NCBI GenBank assembly: GCA_036898135.1
Contig: CM072513.1
Location: 87,830,340-87,894,339 of the forward strand
Source of the DNA: Oncomelania hupensis
Taxonomy: Eukaryota > Mollusca > Gastropoda > Littorinimorpha > Pomatiopsidae
Direction of reading: 5' to 3'
Length of the DNA stretch: 64,000 nt
The notes below the pieces were generated by a model. It had not been told where the DNA came from and searched no databases. It saw nothing but the letters and a program-made list of their open reading frames with translations. Within the stretch, counting starts at the first letter, position 1, and every line of letters begins with the position of its first letter. The position numbers were made by a program, and so were the translations under genes. Below, piece by piece: positions 1-10,600 of the stretch.

Positions 1-287
1 GAGGTTAAGAAGATGAAGGAGAATAATTAGGAGGAGGAGGAGGAGGAGCGGAATAAAAGAAACATCAAGTACAGACTCGCGTCTCGTTAACATTTTCGAT
101 TTCCATTACGGTGAATGCATCGACAGTCTTTCAGGCACACAGAACCAGTGCCGCTTGCCTTAGACCCCGCGACTTTCGCTTTTGCCCTGATTGCAGAAAG
201 AGAGAGCCAAAATCTAAATACTGCTCGGCTCTTCCGTGAAAATAATCCCTTGTTGCTATGGGCACTTCTTGATTAGACCACACACAT

Positions 288-289
<2 letters not shown>

Positions 290-318
<29 letters not shown>

Positions 319-338
319 CGCGCGCGCGCACACACACA
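290..338. repeat. (CA)n microsatellite
   Basis: CA/CG dinucleotide tract with a few interruptions. Flanking 1-430 shows no gene. Confidence 0.9.
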
Positions 339-439
339 AACAGTTGAGAGAGTGTAGCTCATATTTATGTATCACACTCAAAGGATAAACTCGTGAGTTA
401 AAAGAAATTATTGCTGATTCTGCTCTTAATTAGGATTTC

Positions 440-1490
440 CGGCTTTTAACTGGTTCTCTTGGTATACTTCTGACAGGTTTCAGACAGTCTCCGTGAACAG
501 TGCCAACTCTTCTCCAATCCTACTTCCCTGTGGTGTTCCTCAGTGCTCTGTTCTTGGCCCAGATCTTTTCACTCTGTATACTTCCCGTCTCTCTGACTTC
601 ATCAAAAATCACTCCATCAGTCATCATTTCTACGCTGACAATAACCAACTTCACGACAGTGACTCTCTTGAAAATCTTCCACACAAAGGACTTCTGACTG
701 TTTCACTGACATATAAAACTGGATGACTGCCAACGAACTTAAACTCAACGGCTGACAAGACCGAAGCCATTCTCATTGGAACCAAACAAAATCTTTCTTC
801 TGTCTCTACTGATTCAACTTCTCTTGGACATAGCATAATCACCCTTTCTGCTTCCGTCTAAAATCTTGGTGTCACAACTGACGAAACCCTTTCAATGCAG
901 AACTTGATTCAGAAAACCTGTCAGTCATGTTTCTTTCATTTTCGTCGTATTGGTCTTATTGGTAAGTACCTCACCACTGATACCACAAAAAAAAGCTCAT
1001 TACATCTCTCATCCTTTCACGGCTGGACTACTGCAACTTGCTTCGTTCTGGTTTGCCTGTATCATCCATCCATCTCTTTCAACGCGTTCAAAATTCTGCA
1101 GCTCGCCTGCTCTTGAAAAATAAAAAGGTCTGATCACATCACCCCACTGCTCTCCTCCATTTACTGGCTGCCTGTCTCACACAGAATACTCTACAAAGTT
1201 AACCTTCTCTGCTTCAAGTGCATCAACGGTTCTGCTCCTTCCTACCTTTCAGAAAGCATCCATCACGCAACCTCCGCTCAGCTTCTGATACTCTGACTCT
1301 TCGAGTCCCTCGAATCGGATCCCGCTCTTTGTCTGCCTATGAACCGTCTGCTTGGGATCAACTCCCGCGATCTCCCAACAGCAAACCCTCAATCTCCTCC
1401 TTCAAACAAAACCTAAAACCACATCTCTTCTCGTCTTCTTTTGGTCATTACCCATCTTACACAACAATGGTCTGTTCAGTATAGTTTCTA
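440..1490 (+). pseudogene. Degenerate L2/CR1-like LINE reverse transcriptase, 3' part
   Basis: Broken + strand frames together read as the second half of a non-LTR reverse transcriptase. A GVPQ-SVLGP-LF block lies near 525-575, followed by a YADN version of the YADD active site near 630-645. The tail contains a W-LP-S-RI-YK block (about 1165-1200) and a W-LP-R-S----F-LK block (about 1350-1410) typical of the LINE C-terminus. Stops and frame shifts interrupt it several times, and the active-site change plus frame breaks mean it is dead. It is abutted at about 1490 by the 3' end of a different LINE family. Clade assignment (L2/CR1 group) is an inference from the motifs. Confidence 0.75.
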
Positions 1491-1494
1491 CCAA

Positions 1495-1782
1495 TCCACA
1501 TCTGCCAGTGGTGAAGAAACGGAAACTCCGATGGTATGGCCACGTCACCAGATCATCAGGCCTTGCAGAAACCATCCTACAAGGCACAGTGCAAGGAGGT
1601 AGAAGAAGAGTGAGACCGAAAAAGAGGTAGGAGGACAACATTCGAGAATGGACTGGCTTGGCATTGAGCGAAGCCATCAGGGTTGCTGAGGACAGAGAAA
1701 GATGGAGTATGCTGGTTAAAGGATCATCTGTGGTGCCCCAACGACCTCAGAGTTACGGGATAGGATAGGATAGGATAGGTAG
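1495..1782 (+). pseudogene. RTE-like LINE 3' end with (GGATA)n tail
   Basis: The sequence encodes VKKRKLRWYGHV, an RRRVRPKKR basic block and then, after an in-frame stop, DNIREWTGL, the conserved C-terminal tail of a common invertebrate RTE-type LINE ORF. It ends in ATAGG/GGATA pentamer repeats at about 1757-1780, which act as the 3' tail. Three other copies of this 3' end are in the window (19452-19778 and 56385-56690 on -, 28081-28143 on +), all ending in the same pentamer. The copy is 5'-truncated and carries stops. Confidence 0.75.
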
Positions 1783-1865
1783 TTTTGTTTTCGTTTGGAT
1801 TTTGTATTTTGGTGTGTGAATGCGTGAGATTTGCGTTTTAAACCCATTTTTTTAATAGAAGAAAG

Positions 1866-1867
1866 TT

Positions 1868-1902
<35 letters not shown>

Positions 1903-1970
1903 GAGAGACAGAGAGAGAGAGACAGAGAGAAACAGACAGAGCGAAATAGACAGAGACGGACAGAGAGATC
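1866..1970. repeat. (GA)n/(GACAGA)n microsatellite
   Basis: Purine-rich GA repeat with interspersed CAGA units. Confidence 0.85.
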
Positions 1971-2005
1971 CTTATTATTAATTTAAGAAATTAATACTGG
2001 CGTCC

Positions 2006-2175
2006 TTCTTCTTCTTCGTCTTCTTCTGCTTGAGTTTCTCTTGTTGTTGTTTTGATATTGATGTTGTTGTTGTTTTTGGTCTTCTTCTTCTTCTTCTTCT
2101 TCTTCTTCTTCTTCTTCTTCTTCTTCTTCTTGAGTTTCCCTTCTTCTTGTTGTTCTTGTTGTTGTTCTTCTTCAC
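2006..2175. repeat. (TTC)n and (TTG)n trinucleotide repeat
   Basis: A pure TTC run (about 2082-2131) is flanked by TTG/TTC mixtures. Open frames over it (poly-Leu, poly-Phe, poly-Arg) are artefacts of the repeat. Confidence 0.9.
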
Positions 2176-2385
2176 CCCTGCTCCTTATCCCCTTCTCAAG
2201 CCATCCTTACCTTGTAGAGAAGGCAACCCTCTTCTATTGGTGTTAATGAGAGCTTTTCCACCTCAAGAACTGCTAAAGGCGCTGGCCAATACATAAACGT
2301 ATGAAAGCCTCCGAGGCGCCCACTACGTGCTTTGGGTGCTCTGTTCTCCCTCTGTCTCAACACGCACGCAACACACACCACACAG

Positions 2386-2440
2386 CCCCCCCCCCCCCCC
2401 CCCCCCCACCACCACCGCACCCTCCCCCTTCACCCCACCC
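2386..2440. repeat. Poly-C tract with CCA/CCCCT-rich flank
   Basis: Homopolymer C run followed by C-rich sequence. GA-rich repeat follows at 2646-2712. Nothing gene-like was seen in 2440-3590. Confidence 0.85.
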
Positions 2441-3596
2441 CCTCTCCCGTCCCAAGAGCTACCACCACTCATCTCCCGCCCCTCTGCCCACCACTCCCGT
2501 CTCCCATTTCCCAATACATTATCCGTTGCCCAGGCGGTAGACGAGTCCAAACATATTAAATGAGAAAGTAAGTCCTTGCTTAGTCACGGGGTATTCATAA
2601 ACTTTGAAAGTCATCGGGAGAAGTAGTTTGGCGACAGACAGATGAGGGGAGAGAGAGAGAGAAGGAGAGAGACAGACAGAGAGAGAGAGACAGAAAGAGA
2701 CAGACAGACAGAACCTATGAACAGAATGTGTGTCAGCGAAAATGTAATGTCCATATTGTGCTGTAATAATGCGTTTGCAGCCTTCAAGCAATAGCCGTCT
2801 AGATGTAAATGTCTCCCTGCCCGATCCCTTAGGTGCCCACTTTTTAAAGAATGTCTTGCAATTATTGCTAGTAGTTGTCAATGCTGGAGGTCCTTCCAAG
2901 GCATTGGCGCTACGCCCTATCTTTACGAGTCAATGATAAAAAGTAGTATCGCTTTAAAAATCCCTGACACTGCTCCTAATTAATAAACTGCACTATCTCT
3001 GTTACATGACAAAGGTCGATTCTGTCCCGATGCTAGAATCTGTGTAACTCGTGTACGTATCTACGCAGACCGTTCACTCAATACCATGGCAAGAGTCGTC
3101 GCCGTTATAAAGTATTGTAACTTTATTCATCCAATGAAAAATAAAAAAACAAAGAACATCAACAACTGCATTCAAAAACTCTCCAAAACTCCGTCCAAAC
3201 GCGCTGACGGCGCTTCGTTTATTGTCTCCTGACAAAGTCGAAAGACGTAGAATATTCCACAATTACGCAATCAATAACCAATCATAATAAATCTCGTCCC
3301 GGGAAATACGCACAGTGTTACGAAAATAGACTGCTCTACGAACTTTGAAGATTCGACTACTTGAAACACGATAGATCTAGAATCTTCCGTCGGTGGTAGA
3401 TAAGTAATTCGATAAAGATCTCAAAATCGCTACAACAATATAATAGCGACAGACAAAAAATTGCTATGCCGAGCGTTTCTAGCAACAGCATAGAACTAAA
3501 GGAAAGGAAAATAAATGCTATTGCTGCTCGCTTTGTAGGCTACACAAAACAAAATGTGCGTAATTACCAAACAATCCCTCTCTTATTCTCCGTTTA

Positions 3597-3750
3597 ACCA
3601 AGGAGAATGGGCCCTCGGCAAGAATTTTGTGGATCCCCGATAGCGGACGGGTAGCGCAGTAGTACGTATCATATATAGACGTACTGCTGCGCTACCCGTC
3701 CGCTATCGGGGATCCACAAAATTCTTGCCGAAGGTTCCAGTCTTCTTGGT
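3597..3750. mobile_element. Foldback MITE with 53-bp near-perfect palindrome arms
   Basis: The element starts ACCAAGGAGAATGG and ends CCAGTCTTCTTGGT, and is flanked on both sides by TTA (3594-3596 and 3751-3753), a 3-bp target duplication typical of PIF/Harbinger. Internal arms 3615-3667 and 3679-3731 pair almost perfectly (one mismatch seen) around an 11-nt loop, so it could form a long cruciform. Related ends occur at 28672-28814 and 56171-57050, which makes it a dispersed family. It has no coding capacity. Confidence 0.7.
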
Positions 3751-4617
3751 TTATGCGCCTGTGGTTGCGTCATATACTCATAATAATGTCAAAAACGCGG
3801 GGATGCCAACCTCAGGTTCTCGGCTGTTCCGCCCAAGGAGGGACAAAAAATGTGTCTTAATTGCAACGTAAGTCTGGGGGCAGATTTCGGAACTATGTAA
3901 GAGGATCCCCTCTGTCTCTCTCAAAGTCTCCAAAGTCAAAATGAGCGGAATATTTAAAATCGAAGTAAGAAGAAGACGCACTGTATTCTATTCCCAGTCA
4001 ACGTTACAAATTAAAAGCCCAATTAAAAAAAAAAAAGTTAATAAATAAAATAAAACAGCAGCTAAGCAGCAGCGCGCGACAACAACAATCCTGTTCTTAC
4101 AGTGCCTTGAGCATCTGTAAGTGCGCTATGTTAAAGTTGGTTACTTAAAATTTAGTAAAGATCACCAGAAGACCGGAGCTCGACCCAAAAACGTCAGACA
4201 GAAGGAAAAGGGAAGTAACTCTCAGTTACAACAGGACAATTTAACAGATAATTCTATAGAGCATAGGCACAAGAGGGAGCAAAAATCATAAAAAACGCTC
4301 TATCAGAAAAATTACTTTTCCTTTCTTTTGCAAGTTAGTCCCTTACTATGATCTAGGCTAATAAGTAAAGCTCTCTTGAACACGGGTTTATGGTAGGTTA
4401 CGATGCACTCGTGATGTACCCAATGTTAATTTCAAACTGAACGCGAAACTCGTGACTACATTCACACACGCGTGCATAAAATCCACTGTTTGTTATTGTT
4501 ATTAAGAGATAAAATGAAATGACAGGAACTAAGACTGTATTCGCGGTTAATGTAATGTCGAAACCTCCTTTATGAGTCACGCATCTTCCAGCAATTAAGT
4601 AATCCTCTTCATCTTTG

Positions 4618-5215
4618 TCGGTGATAGTGTCACGTTTCTGCTGATTGTAGTGTCACGTTTCTGCTGGTTTTAAGTGTTCTGTTTCTGCTGTTTATAGCGT
4701 CACCTTTAGTGTTACCTTGTGTGGGTGTGTGTGGGTGTGTGTGTGCGTGTGTGTGTGTGTGTATAGGTGGGTGTGTGCGTGTGGGTGTGCGTGTGTGTGT
4801 GTGTGTGTGTGACATTCTTGCTGGTTTTAGAGTCACGTGTCTGCTGATGACAGTGTAATGGTTCTGCTGATTATAGTGTCACGTTTCTGCTGATGACAGT
4901 ATCATGTTTCTGCTGAAGTTAGCGTCACGTTTCTGCTGGTTTTTAGCATTACGTTTCTGCTGTTTTTAGTTTCACGTTGTGTGTGCGTGTGTGTGTGTGT
5001 TTTAGTGCTGGTTTTAAGTGTCACGTTCCTGTTGGGGATAGTGTCACGTTCCTGTTGGTGATAGTGTCACGTTTCTGTTGGGGGTAGGGTCACGTTTCTG
5101 CTGATGACAGTATCACGTTTCTGCTAGTGGCAGTATCACGTTTCTGCTGGTGATAGTGTCACGTCTCTTCTGGTGACAGTGTCACGTTTGTGTTGGTGCT
5201 AGCTGCTGTCACGTT
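4618..5215. repeat. Minisatellite with GTGTCACGTTTCTGCTG core
   Basis: Units of about 21-30 bp built on the core GTGTCACGTTTCTGCTG are repeated about 20 times with variable spacers (GATGACA, GGTGATA, GTTTTTA). (GT)n tracts interrupt them at about 4720-4811 and 4978-5000. Confidence 0.85.
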
Positions 5216-5337
5216 TCTGATAATAGGAACATAAGCAGCAAGTCTAGTTGCTCTCGTCATGAAAGTACCTCATACACCCCTGTTTCCCCAGTTTTCAATC
5301 CCTCCATCTGTCTCCAAACAGATACCTCGGTGATTTT

Positions 5338-5510
5338 AGATTTTTTTTTTTTTTTTTTTTAGTATTCTTTAAAGGACCTAGGTTTTAAAGATTTTTTTTA
5401 ATGTGCGTGTTTGTGTGCATTTGTGTGTGTGTTGTGTGTGTGCGCGCCTGTGTGTGTGTGTGTGCGTGTTTATCGGTGGGTGTGTGTGTGTGTGTGAGCG
5501 TGTGTGACGA
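5338..5510. repeat. Poly-T and (GT)n tracts
   Basis: Poly-T at 5340-5360, then GT-rich repeat at about 5403-5505. Confidence 0.85.
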
Positions 5511-5589
5511 TGAGTTGACCTGGAAACTTGCATTGTTGTCACAGTTACAGATGATATAATGGGCCCTCGTTCAAACTGACCGTCTCGCT

Positions 5590-5715
5590 TTCATCATCAT
5601 CGTCATCATCATCATCGTCGTCGTCACCATCATCATCGTCGTCGTCGTCGTCAATATCATCCTCATCCTCCTCATCATCATTATCGTCATCATCATCATT
5701 ATCATCACCATCATG
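5590..5715. repeat. (ATC/GTC)n trinucleotide repeat
   Basis: Mixed TCATCG/TCGTCG repeat immediately left of retrotransposon A. Confidence 0.9.
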
Positions 5716-5750
5716 TATTTAGTTCGATAACCTTCTGCTTAAATGGAGAG

Positions 5751-7297
5751 TGTCATGAATTGGCTAGTTTTAACTCTGCTTGTTGACTATTTAGCCATGT
5801 GTAGTCTTTGTAACTTTAGAAGTTAGACTATTACACAGCAGCAATTAAATTACACAGTAAACCACACACAGCGAGCGAGCCACCCACATCGCAGTGAGTC
5901 AGCACTTGAGCTTTGAATCGGACCGTTTTAACCAATCAGAGCAGGCTCAGTGGGTAGAGCAGTTCTGACTGTGTCAGAACCTAGCACAGCTTGGTCAGTC
6001 GTGTGTGAGACGAGGAAGAAGTAACATCTCCTTAGCTAGCAGAGAACTATCTTCACTCATAGACCAGGAAGCAGGACTTAGAATCTTAGAATTCTCTCAA
6101 GTCACAACGGGCCTGAACTTGTCAAACAGGTAAATGAACACCCTTCTGTTTCATCGTGATATATTTATATTATTGTTGAAATTATGTTTGTGGAATTTGC
6201 TATGCATAAATGTGAATTGTTAATCCGAATTTGCGGGACCACGTGGAAGAACCTACCACGAGGCGAAACACGACCGGTTGCGCCGCCATGTTGTATGCCG
6301 TACGGAACCACTGTTGTTTAACTTATATGTATGTTTGCAGACCAGTGGCTGTACCACTGAATGTTTATAATATTATTAATTCTGTATGTGTATAGTTAGA
6401 CATGATTGATATTTATGTATGTATAGGAATTTAGAGTGAGATTCCAGTGGACCCCAGAAGTAGCAGAATGTTCGTCGCTTATGTATAGAGATGTGGAGCT
6501 ATCACTGAGGGCTACTTTGGCTTTCAGTGAGACGCTCTGCACAAACCGATTATTCAGGGTTGTGCAGAATTTCGTCTCTTATATTACAGACGAGCAGGCG
6601 AGCTATCCCGAGCTATCCCGAGCTATCCTGTGCACCCCACTCCACAGAAACGACTAGTTGGTTGAGGAGACTCTACCGCACAAGACGGAAAGAGCTACCC
6701 GAAGAAACACCCTGTCAGACCCCACAGCGTGGCAAGGGAACCCAACTACACAACGACAAAGGTGTACCAGAAGCTACCTCACAGAAGGACTTCGACCGCA
6801 CCATCAGAAAGTTAAGTGTAATCTCCGAAGGTGCACTTAAACTGATCATAACAGGACCACAGTAGTCCAACTCTTCAAAAACTGTAAAACGGACCACAGT
6901 AGTCCAAATCTACATGAAATATTATAGCAAAGTGCCCGAGGAAGAAAAAACAGCTGCCTATACTAGACTATCAGCGATCGAACTATTAGCAGTGACTGAG
7001 ACTTTTTAAGTTAGATTAGTACTTAGAGAACCTTGTATAGAGTAGAAGAAATAAATGTGTGATTTTAACTGTTATCAAGTGGCTGGACTACATATGATTC
7101 ATAGCCGTGTGAAAGCTAGTGTGACAGTATTCTTTTACCATTTTTCTATCTATTTCTGTACCCCAACCTTAACACAGAACGAGCTAAACAAATAAATTTA
7201 TTAAAGTAATTCATAGGGTGACTTACTAGCAGTTCCCACCGAATAAACGTGAGGGTCCATAATTCCATTGTGCAGAGCCCATAAACCCCACGTGACA
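5751..7297 (+). repeat. Element A 5' LTR
   Basis: Begins TGTCATGAATTGG and ends CCACGTGACA. It contains three tandem copies of GAGCTATCCC (about 6600-6630), two copies of GGACCACAGTAGTCC (6854-6868, 6891-6905) and an AATAAA polyadenylation signal at 7050-7055. Small open frames inside it occur identically in both LTRs and look non-coding. Confidence 0.95.
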
Positions 7298-7304
7298 CTT
7301 TAAT

Positions 7305-7323
7305 TGGCGAGCCTAGCTAGGAT
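7305..7323 (+). other. Element A primer-binding site, probably tRNA-Arg
   Basis: TGGCGAGCC lies 7 nt after the 5' LTR. It starts with TGG, complementary to a tRNA CCA end, and the next bases resemble the complement of an arginine tRNA acceptor end (GGCTCGCCA). Downstream bases match only partly, so the tRNA identity is an inference. Confidence 0.55.
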
Positions 7324-7666
7324 CTGTGGATAATAGGAATTGGGTATAACCGGATCTAAGTACAATAAAATTAGATAACAGTAGGAGTAGTAGAATAACT
7401 TAGAATAGTGGTAACAAGGACTAATCAGTTTGGGTGCACTATTCTTTAGTTAAAAACTTTTTTGCTTCAAATATTTTTGTGCCTGTATGTTGCATTGTTC
7501 TTTTGCAGGTTTTGCTTAAATAACTGTTGTATGCCATTTGACTCTTGTTTTATTCTATTATTGATTACGAATTGTATGGTCTTTGCATTGTTTTTATTGA
7601 ATTGCAATATTGCTAGTGTTTTGGTATTCCACGTGATTCAGAGGTTGTTCATAGACACGTTTGGCA

Positions 7667-10600
7667 ATGTCGGACCCAGTGGCCTTGAGATTGCGCTTCA
7701 AGGAACTAGGAGAAGCTTTACACTTAGCAGGGGCAGACCTAATTGCGTATATCAATGCAGAGGTAGAGAAACAGGAAGCTAAGGCAGAGAGAGCAGCAGA
7801 GAGAGAGGCGAAGAAACTCGAAGCAGAACAGAGAAAAGCAGAACTAGAAGCAGAGCAGAAGAAATTAGAATTAGAAGGAGAACAGAAGAAGGCAGCATTA
7901 GCAGCAGAGAGAGAAGCTGAAGTTAGGAGATGGGAGTATGAGCGGGCAGAAAAAGAAAAAGAGAGGGAAGAAAAGGAAAAAGAAAGACAGCATGAGTTAG
8001 AGCTAAGAAGATTGGGATCAGGAGCTTCAAGTTCTTCCTCAACCCCTCCCCACTCAGATCAGCTAGAGGTAGCATCCAACCCTGTACAAGGAATGTCATT
8101 TCCACTGGGAACATTCAATGAGAGAGAAGAAGGTCTAGATCTCTATCTGACTAGGTTTGAGCGTCTAGCAACAGAGTACAAACTAGATCCCACTCATTGG
8201 TCCTTTAAGCTTAGTCAAGGGCTTAGAGGAAAGGCTTATGACATCTACAGTAAGCTACCGACTGACAGAGTGACTGACTATCACAAAGTAAAAGAGGCAC
8301 TCCTAACGGGATTCGAACTGACAGGAGAATGCTACCGGCAAAAGTTCCGCACCAATCGGAGAGTGAAAGGCGAGAGCTATGCGCAGTTCGCGGATCGGTT
8401 GTCCACAACGCTGGATAAGTGGATTAGCCAGTCAGCCACGGCTAAGACGTATGATGGACTGACAGAACTGTTAGTATGGGAACAGCTACGGGAAACCATG
8501 ACCCCCGAGCTGAGAACATTCTCAGTAGAGCAGGGCGCGGAAAGACTGGAAGATCTGGTCAAGGTCGCAGATAGGTACGTGGCCGCACACGGAGAAGCCA
8601 AGAGCTTCAGGCGAGACCTAAAGCCTAACGGGAAAGAGGCACAGAAACGAAGCCCTAACCGGGAAGAGCGCACCGCGAATAAGCCGAATAACCCCAGACC
8701 TGTGCAAAATAAAGGACCCAACACGGAATTCGGGAAAAGAGGTCCTGCAGAACAAAGACGGTATTGTTCGTTCTGCAACAGAACCAATCACTCCACCGCA
8801 GAATGTTTCAAGTTGGCCGCACAACGTAGGGAAGAGCGCGAAAGCCGGCCAGCGCACAGAGTTCTAACTCAAAGCAGCGGTAACAAGCCTCACACGATCG
8901 GAGATCACCCATCGGTGACAGACACGGTCAAGGTCAACGGAAAAGAAGCGAACTGTCTGTATGACACAGGTCTATCATACGACGCGATAGTTAGCGAGTC
9001 TCTTGTATCGCGCGCGGACTTGACAGACAAGACAGTCGACTTACAAGGAGCAGACTTGACGAAACCGACGACTACTTGCCCAATAGCATGGATCGAAGTA
9101 GAGAGTAGGTACGTCACAGGACGAATCCAAGCAGCTGTTTTACAGAAACCCCTGTATGATCTAGTGCTAGGTTGTAGGTATGTGTTCTTAGGCACGCCCC
9201 CTAAAACTGTAGAGATAGCTGCAGTGCAAACCAGGGCCCAAGCTAAAACCCAACCACCCCAGCCCGAGTTCGCTCCGAATCCAGGACTCGAAGAGATCAA
9301 AACAGCACAGAAAGAAGACACCTCGATAGCGAAGTGCTTCCAGAAGCTACCCAAGGCGCACACACCCCCGCACAAGGGAGACTTCTACATGGAAGAGGGA
9401 GTTCTACATCGACAAGGAGATGGAGATCACACCCAACTAGTACTACCAGCCACCCTTCGAGCCCAAGTACTAGAGTTAGGCCACAGCATGCCACTCAGCG
9501 GACACATGGGAATTGGAGCCACAGTGCAGAGAATCAGCGCACACTACTATTGGCCAGGAATCACGGAGGATGTCAAGCGCTACGTGAAATCTTGCCACCA
9601 ATGTCAACGATATTCCCCGCGACATCACACCGTACCAGTTACCTTAGGACCATCAGTAGTAGTCGGCGTGCCATTCCAGCAAGTCTCAGTAGACATAGTA
9701 GGACCACTGCCCATGACCAAGAAGCGGAACAGATTTCTACTCACACTCGTCGACGCATGTACGATGTGGTGCGAAGCAGTCCCGTTGCCAGCGATCGACA
9801 CCAAGAAGATCGCAGATGCACTCATCGCCATCTTTACCAGAGTCGGATTCCCGGACAGCATTAGAACGGACAACGGATCTCAGTTCACCGGCCGCCTGAT
9901 GCAAGACGTGTTCGAGTTGATACAAGTTCATCACATTCGCACACCACCATACCACCCAGCCAGCAACGGACAAGTAGAAAGACTGAATGGAACCCTTCTC
10001 ACCATACTCAGGAAAGTCGCCGACGACAATCCAGAAGCGTGGGACACCTACGTGAATGCGGCACTGTTCGCATACCGAGAAACACCCCATGCAGCCACAG
10101 GCTACACCCCGTCAACATTGCTATTCGGCAGACCTCTAGCAGGACCGCTAGAAGCCCTACGCAGAAGTTGGACGGAAGCCAAGATAGACGACACACCAAG
10201 AGGTGCCACCAAGTACGTCGCAGACCTGCAGGAAACCCTCAAAGCAACGTGGAAGAAAGCTGGTGAAGCACTGAAGAAGGCAAGAGCCCGTCAGGCGAAG
10301 TACTACAACCGCCACGCGAAGGACAGAGAACTGCAAGTCGGCGATCAAGTGCTACTCTTACTTCCAAGTGGAACCAACAAGCTGGACATCGCTTGGAGAG
10401 GACCGTACCGGGTGACTGCCAGGAAATCCAAGACAGTCTACCAAGTAGAGGTGAACGGGAGAGCCCGATACCACCACATCAATCTCCTCAAGAAATACAC
10501 GGACCGACCAGCGACCCCCAGCACACACACATGGATGGCCATCGCCATCGCGGAAGAAGCTCATCCACAACTACAACAGCACCGCCGTACCACTGACAAA

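Noticed and set aside
2030..2296. Poly-Leu/poly-Phe frames resembling membrane segments
   Set aside because: Translation of TTC/TTG simple repeats.
6436..6865. Small open frames repeated at 6436-6865 and 12024-12453
   Set aside because: They are identical because they lie in the two LTRs of element A; no domain or start context.
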